Assembly (NCBI GenBank): GCA_030838445.1
Contig: JAUZFQ010000042.1
Coordinates: 1-49,717 of the forward strand
Origin: Pyrinomonadaceae bacterium
GTDB lineage: Bacteria; Acidobacteriota; Blastocatellia; Pyrinomonadales; Pyrinomonadaceae
Direction: 5' to 3'
Length of the DNA stretch: 49,717 bases
In this document: positions 44,317 to 49,717 of the stretch, piece after piece
Layout of the letters: each line of letters begins with the position of its first letter
Numbering within the stretch: the stretch's first letter is position 1
Made by a program: the position numbers and the translations under genes
Notes under the pieces: model-generated
Told to the model about the DNA's origin: nothing
Seen by the model: only the letters and a program-made list of their open reading frames with translations
Database searches by the model: none

Positions 44317-45675
44317 CTAGCCGCGCGCGTTCGCGATGCAATACAAATTCTTTTCGCCGCGAATGAAAAGTTTTTCGTCGGCGATGGCGGGCGACGCGTA
44401 GACCGGCTCGCCGAGCGAGTTCGTGCGGATCACTTCGTGCTTCGCCCCCGCCTTGATGACGTAGGTGTCGCCCTCTTCGCTCGTCAACAGAATCTTGTCC
44501 TCGAAGGCGACGGGCGAGGCCATGAACCCCGCGGGCTTCGGCACGCGCGCCGCCTCATACAACACCTTCCCCGTCTTCGCCTCAAGCCCCGTGAGCGAGC
44601 CGTTGCCCGTCATCAGGTAGAGGTAGTCGCCGTAGAGGATCGGCGAAGGCACGTAGGCCGTCCCCTTGTTGTACTTCCAGACGAGTTGCGGCGTGCCCGT
44701 GATGTCGCCGCTGCCACCGGCGCGAATCGCCAGCGCGATCTTGGCCGGGTAGCCGGACGTGATCACGACGAGATCGTTCGAGACGACGGGCGTGTTCACG
44801 GCGTTGCTCTCCAAGCCCTTGTGCCGCCAGAGTTCTTTGCCCGTCGCGGGGTCGTAGGCGATGATCGCCTCGGCCGCGCTGGCGACGAGTTCCGTGCGCT
44901 TGCCCGCGCGGACGAGAACGGGCGTGCTCCACGTCACGTCAACTTTGCGCGCCACGCGCCAGACCTCTTTGCCCGTCTTCTTGTCGAAGGCCGCGATGAA
45001 CGAGTTCATGCCGCTGTCGTCGCACTGCATGATGACGAGGTTCTCGTAGAGGATGGGCGACACGCCGTAGCCGACGCTCGCCGTGCCGAGTTTGCCGAGG
45101 TTCTGCTTCCAGATGAGCTTGCCGTTGTAGTCGTAAGCGTAGAGACCTTCCGCGCCGAAGAAGGCGAAGACGTATTTGCCGTCGGTGGCGGGCGTCGAGG
45201 AGGCGAAGCTGGCCTTCTTGTGGCGGCTGTCGTAAACCGCGCCCTCGTAAGCCACGCGCTCCCACAGAATCTTTCCCGTCTCGCGGTCGAGGCAGACGAC
45301 TTTGAACGTGTGCTTCAAGTCCGCGCCCACGGCGTCGGGGTGAACGAAGTCCGACCCGTCGGCCATCTTGTGCGTGACGCCCGCCTTCGCGCCCGGTATC
45401 TGTTCGCCGTCGAGCGCAGTCGTCAGAAAAATCTTCTTGCCCCACACAATCGGCGACGAATGGCCGCGCCCCGCAATCGGCGTCTTCCACTTGATGTTCT
45501 TCGTCGCGCTCCACTCGGACGGCAGCCCCTTCTCATTCGAGACGCCCTGCCCTTCCGGGCCGCGCCACTGCGGCCAGTTGCCGCCCTTCGCTTCCGCCCC
45601 GCGCGCGCCCAGCGCGAACACGGCGACGAGACTGACGACTGCTGACAAAACACACCCGGCGATAAATCGTTTCAT
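44317..45675 (-). CDS. Secreted PQQ-like beta-propeller protein
   Basis: The 452-residue product has a signal peptide (MKRFIAGCVLSAVVSLVAVF, then ALGARGAEA) and opens its propeller with NWPQWRGPEGQGVSNEKGLP, the opening shared with its paralogs. Repeats include TGKILWERVAYEGA, NGKLIWKQNLGKLG, TGKEVWRVARKVD, TGKELWRHKGLES and TGKVLYEAARV. SSPIVWGKKIFLTTA and FASSTPATDGKYVFAFFGA are also found almost word for word in the 45794 paralog. Role unknown; these proteins are common in Planctomycetota and Acidobacteriota. AAGGAAA lies before the ATG. The 118-base gap to the next gene upstream suggests possible co-transcription. Confidence 0.93.
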   Translation of the reverse strand: MKRFIAGCVLSAVVSLVAVFALGARGAEAKGGNWPQWRGPEGQGVSNEKGLPSEWSATKNIKWKTPIAGRGHSSPIVWGKKIFLTTALDGEQIPGAKAGVTHKMADGSDFVHPDAVGADLKHTFKVVCLDRETGKILWERVAYEGAVYDSRHKKASFASSTPATDGKYVFAFFGAEGLYAYDYNGKLIWKQNLGKLGTASVGYGVSPILYENLVIMQCDDSGMNSFIAAFDKKTGKEVWRVARKVDVTWSTPVLVRAGKRTELVASAAEAIIAYDPATGKELWRHKGLESNAVNTPVVSNDLVVITSGYPAKIALAIRAGGSGDITGTPQLVWKYNKGTAYVPSPILYGDYLYLMTGNGSLTGLEAKTGKVLYEAARVPKPAGFMASPVAFEDKILLTSEEGDTYVIKAGAKHEVIRTNSLGEPVYASPAIADEKLFIRGEKNLYCIANARG

Positions 45676-45776
45676 TGTTGGTTTCCTTCTAAGTTTAAGA
45701 GGTCAACCAATGCCCACGTTAGACGCGGCGGCATCGGCTTTTATTCCATGTGCAAACTCGAACGCGCTCCGGCGAC

Positions 45777-45804
45777 TTGCTACTTCCCGGTTGCTACTTC
45801 CCGG
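45777..45804. repeat. 14-bp tandem duplication at a stop codon
   Basis: TTGCTACTTCCCGG occurs twice head to tail (45777-45790 and 45791-45804). The second copy contains the stop codon of the 45794 PQQ-like gene; the first copies it past the end. Translation still stops at the first in-frame stop. Confidence 0.8.
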
Positions 45805-47194
45805 CCTTCGCCTTCGACGCGGCCTTTGCCGGGGCGACGTTGGCGGCGGGCGCGGCCGTGCCGATGCCGAACAGGTGGTGCTGCCCGCGCACGATCACCA
45901 TGCCGTCCGAGATGGCGGGCGTCGCCATCAAAGGCTCGCCCATCGGGTTCGTCGCCAGCAGTTCGTGTTTCGGCCCCGCCTTGACGACGAACACTTCGCC
46001 GTCCTCGCTCGAAAAGTACAACTTGTCGTCGGCCGCGACGGGCGAGGCGGTGAACGCGCCGCCCTTGCCCGCGATGCGCTCCTGATACACGCGCTCGCCC
46101 GTCTTCGCGTTGTAGGCGGCGACGACGCCGTTGTTCGAGCAGGTGTAGAAGTATTCGCCGTAGACGATGGGCGTCGGCATGTAAGGGCCGCCGCGCTGCT
46201 TGCTCCACGCGACGAACTCGTTGGTCTCCTGCTTCTCTTTCAGCGTGATGTCGCCCGTCGCGCCGAGCCGGATCGCGTAGATAGGCTGGATGGGACGATA
46301 CCCGGCGGTCACGTAGATGAGATCGTGCGCGATGATGGGCGTGGGCGTCGTGATCTCGGAGTTGCCGCCGAGCCGCCAGAGTTCTTTGCCGGTCAAAGGA
46401 TCATAACCGCGTATGAACTTCGTCGCGTTGGCGATCAGTTCCGCGCGCCCTTTGCCTTCGTAGACGGTCGGCGTGCCCCACGAAGGTATCTCGTCGCGCA
46501 CGGTCTTCCAGACCTGCTTGCCCGTCTTGAGATCGTAGGCCGCGAGGAAAGAGTTCTTCTGGATGTCGGCCTGCACGATGACGAGGTTCTTGTAGATGAT
46601 CGGCGACGAAGCGTGACCCCATTGATAGTCAGGGTCGTAGAACCAGCCCGCGTCGAGCACGCCCGTCTCCTGCTTCCAGAGGAGTTTCCCGTTCGTGTCG
46701 TAGCAGGCGAGGATGCCCTGCGAGCCGAAGAGGGCGACGACGTGCTTGCCGTCGGTGGCGGGCGTCGAAGAAGCGTGCGTGCCTTTCGGGTGGCGCTTGG
46801 TCTTCGGCAAGCCTTCGAGCGTCACGCGATCCCAGACGACCTTGCCCGTCCCCTTGTCTATCGCCATGACGTGCCACTTGTGAATCGGCTCGTCCTTGAC
46901 CGGCTCGACGTCGCCGTAGAGTCCGTAACGCGCGGCGGGCTTCGCGTCGCTGCTGACGGCCGTCGTCACATAGACGCGGTTGCCCCACACGACCGGACTC
47001 GACTGCCCGATGCCGGGGATCGGCGTCTTCCAACGCAGCCCCACAGACTTCTCGCCGTCCCAACTGACGGGCGTCTTCGCCGCACCTGCCGCCACGCCCG
47101 ACGCACTCGCGCCGCGAAACTGCGGCCAGTTCTGCGCCCAACTCGCGCTCGCGGCGAAACACAGGCACAGGCAGAGAGAGATGATTCGTTTCAT
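45794..47194 (-). CDS. Secreted PQQ-like beta-propeller protein
   Basis: The 466-residue product has a signal peptide (MKRIISLCLCLCFAASASWA) and the opening NWPQFRGASASGV. Propeller motifs include TGKVVWDRVTLEGL, NGKLLWKQETG, TGKQVWKTVRDE, TGKELWRLGG and TGERVYQERIAG. HASSTPATDGKHVVALFGSQ parallels the 44317 protein, so the two are recent paralogs. It ends with an Ala/Lys-rich tail (APAKAASKAKAGK). No membrane helix beyond the signal and no catalytic residues recognised. The downstream gene on the strand is its paralog; upstream an inverted repeat separates it from the ankyrin gene. Confidence 0.93.
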   Translation of the reverse strand: MKRIISLCLCLCFAASASWAQNWPQFRGASASGVAAGAAKTPVSWDGEKSVGLRWKTPIPGIGQSSPVVWGNRVYVTTAVSSDAKPAARYGLYGDVEPVKDEPIHKWHVMAIDKGTGKVVWDRVTLEGLPKTKRHPKGTHASSTPATDGKHVVALFGSQGILACYDTNGKLLWKQETGVLDAGWFYDPDYQWGHASSPIIYKNLVIVQADIQKNSFLAAYDLKTGKQVWKTVRDEIPSWGTPTVYEGKGRAELIANATKFIRGYDPLTGKELWRLGGNSEITTPTPIIAHDLIYVTAGYRPIQPIYAIRLGATGDITLKEKQETNEFVAWSKQRGGPYMPTPIVYGEYFYTCSNNGVVAAYNAKTGERVYQERIAGKGGAFTASPVAADDKLYFSSEDGEVFVVKAGPKHELLATNPMGEPLMATPAISDGMVIVRGQHHLFGIGTAAPAANVAPAKAASKAKAGK

Positions 47195-47214
47195 GGATTA
47201 ACCTCGGAAAGACT

Positions 47215-47316
47215 GTCCGTGGTCAGTTGTCCGTTGTCAGTTGTTGGGTTGAATCTTTAGTGACTAACGCATAAATCACATGCAACTGACAACTGACCAC
47301 GGACAACTGACAACTG
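47215..47316. repeat. Imperfect inverted repeat, 'GTCCGTGGTCAGTTGTC' family
   Basis: The left part (47215-47243: GTCCGTGGTCAGTTG, CCGTTGTCAGTTG) and right part (47283-47316: CAACTGACAACTGACCACGG, ACAACTGACAACTG) are built from the same two words in opposite orientation, with one missing unit of seven bases. It lies between the ankyrin gene and the PQQ-like gene on the minus strand. Confidence 0.75.
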
Positions 47317-47320
47317 TCTA

Positions 47321-48139
47321 TTATTTGATCTTCTTGAAGACCTGCGTATTCGTGCCCCGCTTCATGTTGAAGCCGGAGACGACGCCGTTCTCGACGTTGA
47401 AGGTGATCGTTACGCCTTCAAATTCGAGCGGGCGGAAGTTTAATTTGTCGAACGCGCCGAGGGTGAGTTGCTGCCCCGGCGGGCCGATCACGAGCACGCC
47501 GTCCTTCACCACCGCGTTGAACTCCGCCCCGCTGTCCAACTTGTAAACCCCGGTGTAAGAGTTGAGCGTTTCGGCGTCAACCTTGAAGTCGGCCTTCGGC
47601 GGCGGCACAGCCCCGGCCTTCGTGAGCAGTTCGGCGATCTCCGTGTGATTGGCGCGGGTCGCGGCCGCGAGCGCGTCCGTCATCCCCTCGGCCTTGAGGC
47701 CGCCCGCGGCGAGCACCACTTTGACGAGTTCCACAAATCCCTCGCCCGCGCCGATCTGCAACGCGTCGTCGCGGCCTTCCGCGCCCGAAGCGATCAGGGC
47801 TTCGACTATTTTCGCGTGCCCCTTCTGCGCCGCCCAGATGATCGGCGTCGCGCCGTAGAAAGTGTCTTTGACGTTCACGTCGGCCTTGCGTTCGAGCAGC
47901 AGCTTGACGACTTCGAGGTGGCCTTTGTCGGCGGCGTAAGAGAGCGCCGTCGCGCCGTAGCGAAACTTCGTGTTGACGTCAACGCCGCGGTCGAGCAGAG
48001 CCTTGACGGCCGCCGCGTCGCCCTTGCGTGCGGCCTCGAAGAGTTGGTCGTTTTGTGCTTGCGCGAAGGCGGCGGGGGCGGCGGGGGCGAGCAGCGCGAG
48101 CAACAGTAGAGACAACAAAAGATTTCTCTGGCGCGTCAT
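47321..48139 (-). CDS. Secreted ankyrin-repeat protein with DUF3471-like C-terminus
   Basis: The 272-residue protein has a signal peptide (LLLSLLLLALLAPAAPAAFA). Four to five ankyrin repeats follow (QLFEAARKGDAAAVKALLDR, GATALSYAADKGHLEVVKLL, GATPIIWAAQKGHAKIVEAL and others). The C-terminal domain (about 195-272: LNSYTGVYKLDSGAEFNAVV, LNFRPLEFEGVTITFNVENG) is beta-rich and resembles DUF3471. The true start is the ATG at 48137-48139, with GAGGTGAACCT before it; the longer frame upstream is a shadow. It is divergent from the last PQQ-like gene. Confidence 0.9.
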   Translation of the reverse strand: MTRQRNLLLSLLLLALLAPAAPAAFAQAQNDQLFEAARKGDAAAVKALLDRGVDVNTKFRYGATALSYAADKGHLEVVKLLLERKADVNVKDTFYGATPIIWAAQKGHAKIVEALIASGAEGRDDALQIGAGEGFVELVKVVLAAGGLKAEGMTDALAAATRANHTEIAELLTKAGAVPPPKADFKVDAETLNSYTGVYKLDSGAEFNAVVKDGVLVIGPPGQQLTLGAFDKLNFRPLEFEGVTITFNVENGVVSGFNMKRGTNTQVFKKIK

Positions 48140-48470
48140 AGGTTCACCTCTTCGTAGAGCTTCCGGGGTCAGGAAGTTTTCCGGCTGTACATTTTTTCGG
48201 ATCGCGAAATGACCTTTTACGGATGGCCGGGGCACGCACGGGTCTTGGCCGCCGACGGATTTGAAGTTTGCCCGAAGGTTTTACGTCTAACGCGACGGGT
48301 AGGTTGCAAGAGGCGGGTTTGCCTCGCTCAATAAAGCGCGACATAATATGTGGCGCACCCGCCGGAGAGTCAAGAAAAACTTAACGGCCGACGGCAACTA
48401 AAAATTCTCGCTTGCGTAATCTAAACGGAAGAATTGCAAAACTATTAACCGCCCAAGGTAAAATCCAGCC
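48140..48470. other. Divergent intergenic region with a leaderless-type promoter
   Basis: This 331-base gap has no gene. On the plus strand TAAAAT (48459-48464) lies six bases before the ATG at 48471, with TTGCAA (48434-48439) 19 bases further upstream, an arrangement again suited to a leaderless transcript. A weak AAGG inside the element could instead act as a ribosome-binding site. Near 48162-48180 a short CTTCCGGGG...AGGAAG inverted repeat precedes the ankyrin gene. Confidence 0.5.
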
Positions 48471-49717
48471 ATGCACGTTCTACACTCGAAACGTTTCGCT
48501 CTCGCCCTGTTCATCCTGCTCGCGCTCGCGTCGCCCGTTGTCCTCGCGGGCGACTGGGCGGAGTGGCGCGGCCCGGCGCGCGACGGCATCTCGCCCGAAA
48601 AAAATCTGCCCTCGCGCTGGTCGCCCACGGGCGAGAATCTCGCCTGGAAAGCTCCCTACGGCGGCCGCTCCGCGCCCATCGTCTTGAACGACCGCGTGTA
48701 CCTCGTCAACACGGCGGGCAAGGGCGAGACTTTGCAGGAGCGCATCATGTGCTTCGACGCAGACAACGGCAAGCTTCTCTGGGAGCACCGCTTCAACGTC
48801 TTTTTGTCGGACGTGCCGCCGCACCGCGTCGGGTGGGCGTCGCCCGTGGGCGACCCGGCGACGGGCAACGTCTACGCCTTCGGCGTCGGCGGTTCGCTCA
48901 TCGCCCTCTCGCGCGAGGGGAAAGTTTTGTGGGAGCGTTCGCTCGGCGAGGAGTTCGGTTTGTTGACCACGCACGGCGGGCGCACCGTCTCGCCGATCAT
49001 TGACGGCGACCTCGTGATCACAAGCGGCGTCACTTCGATGTGGGGCGAGCACGCGCGCGGCGCGCACCGCTTCATGGCCTTCGACAAACGGACGGGCGAG
49101 TTGGTCTGGGTGAGCGCGCCCGGCGGCCGTCCCTACGACACGACCTACGCCGCGCCCATCATCGCCGACATCAACGGCACGCGCCTCTTGATTCAGGGCG
49201 CTTCGGACGGCGTCGTCCACGCCTTGAAGCCGCAGACGGGCGAGCCGGTCTGGAAGTATGAAATCTCGAAGCGCGGGCTGAACACGGGCGCGGTCGTCTA
49301 CAAGAATCTCGCCATCGTAACGCACAGCGAGGAGAACCTCGACTCGAACGAGATGGGCATGATCGCCGCGCTCGACGCGACGGCCAAAGGCGAACTCAAG
49401 AAGGAACAGATCAAGTGGAGCACCGTCGGCTGGCAGGGCGGCTACTCGTCGCCCGTCATTGACGGCGACCGGCTCTATCAAGTTGACAACGGCGCGAACA
49501 TCGCCGCCTTCGATCTGAACAACGGCAAGCAACTGTGGCTGCAAAACCTCGGCACGATCCAGAAGTCATCGCCCGTTCTCGCCGATGGCAAACTGTACGT
49601 CGGCACGGAGAACGGAAAGTTCTTCATCCTGCGCCCGACGGCGACGGGCTGCGAGATTCTCGACTCGGATCAACTCGGCACGGAGCAGCAACCCGAAGCG
49701 ATCATCGCCTCGCCCGC
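48471..49717 (+). CDS. Secreted PQQ-like beta-propeller protein, C-terminus outside window
   Basis: At least 415 codons are present and the frame runs off the right edge. The N-terminus MHVLHSKRFALALFILLALA is a signal peptide, followed by DWAEWRGPARDGISPEKNLP, the paralog-type opening. Propeller repeats include NGKLLWEHRFNVF, EGKVLWERSLGEE, TGELVWVSAPGG, TGEPVWKYEISKRG and NGKQLWLQNLG. TTYAAPIIADINGTRLLIQG and SPVIDGDRLYQVDNG are typical blade strands. It is the fourth such gene in 7 kb, but on the opposite strand from the other three. The promoter-like TAAAAT ends six bases before the ATG. Confidence 0.93.
   Translation, partial: MHVLHSKRFALALFILLALASPVVLAGDWAEWRGPARDGISPEKNLPSRWSPTGENLAWKAPYGGRSAPIVLNDRVYLVNTAGKGETLQERIMCFDADNGKLLWEHRFNVFLSDVPPHRVGWASPVGDPATGNVYAFGVGGSLIALSREGKVLWERSLGEEFGLLTTHGGRTVSPIIDGDLVITSGVTSMWGEHARGAHRFMAFDKRTGELVWVSAPGGRPYDTTYAAPIIADINGTRLLIQGASDGVVHALKPQTGEPVWKYEISKRGLNTGAVVYKNLAIVTHSEENLDSNEMGMIAALDATAKGELKKEQIKWSTVGWQGGYSSPVIDGDRLYQVDNGANIAAFDLNNGKQLWLQNLGTIQKSSPVLADGKLYVGTENGKFFILRPTATGCEILDSDQLGTEQQPEAIIASP

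Noticed and set aside
44176-47260. Long plus-strand frames of 489 and 630 residues
   Set aside because: They lie opposite the PQQ-like genes and are Arg/His/Asp/Val-rich shadows; the minus-strand products have signal peptides and propeller motifs.

Overview
The window looks like part of a chromosome from a high-GC Acidobacteriota-type bacterium (Blastocatellia-like is my best guess). Pointers to this are a 1062-residue TonB-dependent receptor with an N-terminal carboxypeptidase-regulatory-like domain, a run of secreted PQQ-like beta-propeller paralogs, ankyrin-repeat exported proteins, a zinc-finger/FecR anti-sigma protein and an XPB helicase/DUF790 (Bax1-like) pair. The taxonomy is inferred, since no rRNA gene is present. 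I saw no tRNA, CRISPR array, integrase or transposase.

Layout. 1-5.6 kb: the 5' part of selO, a PLP aminotransferase, and the putrescine-forming pair aguB-aguA flanked by two tiny membrane proteins. 5.6-7.2 kb: peptide deformylase and thymidylate synthase. 7.2-12.8 kb: a three-gene minus-strand operon joining signalling domains to electron transfer: (i) two cyclic-nucleotide-binding domains, four Fe-S clusters and a membrane cytochrome-b-like part; (ii) FHA, one membrane helix and seven CXXCH hemes; (iii) membrane helices, ferredoxin and an FAD/NAD(P) reductase. 12.8-17.2 kb: a methyltransferase remnant in an A/T-rich patch, a dihydrofolate reductase with a Gln/Pro-rich insertion, an ECF sigma factor, pirin and an orphan helical protein. 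17.2-22.1 kb: XPB helicase, DUF790 nuclease and homoserine dehydrogenase as one operon, then rtcA. 22.2-26.0 kb: two overlapping ABC-2 ATPase/permease pairs. 26.5-31.1 kb: an ankyrin lipoprotein and an ECF sigma/FecR-type anti-sigma operon behind a phased direct-repeat promoter. 31.3-37.1 kb: a membrane protein, a two-component system, an unknown basic/beta protein with its own promoter and terminator, an amphi-Trp protein and an S41 peptidase. 37.3-38.0 kb: a lipoprotein peroxiredoxin whose catalytic cysteine codon is an in-frame TGA followed by a SECIS-like hairpin, so probably a selenoprotein. 38.2-49.7 kb: the TonB-dependent receptor, an OB-fold secreted protein, four PQQ-like propeller proteins (the last cut by the window edge) and an ankyrin protein.

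Two themes cut across the window. Many gene ends are followed by long, often near-perfect inverted repeats made of simple 'words' (for example gacagaa/ttctgtc, gcaaag/ctttgc, ccacagagacgc/gcgtctctgtgg). Several genes also have a -10-like hexamer only 6-9 bases before the start codon, suggesting leaderless transcripts. The strongest candidates for new biology are the probable selenocysteine peroxiredoxin and the CNB/FHA-linked redox operon.
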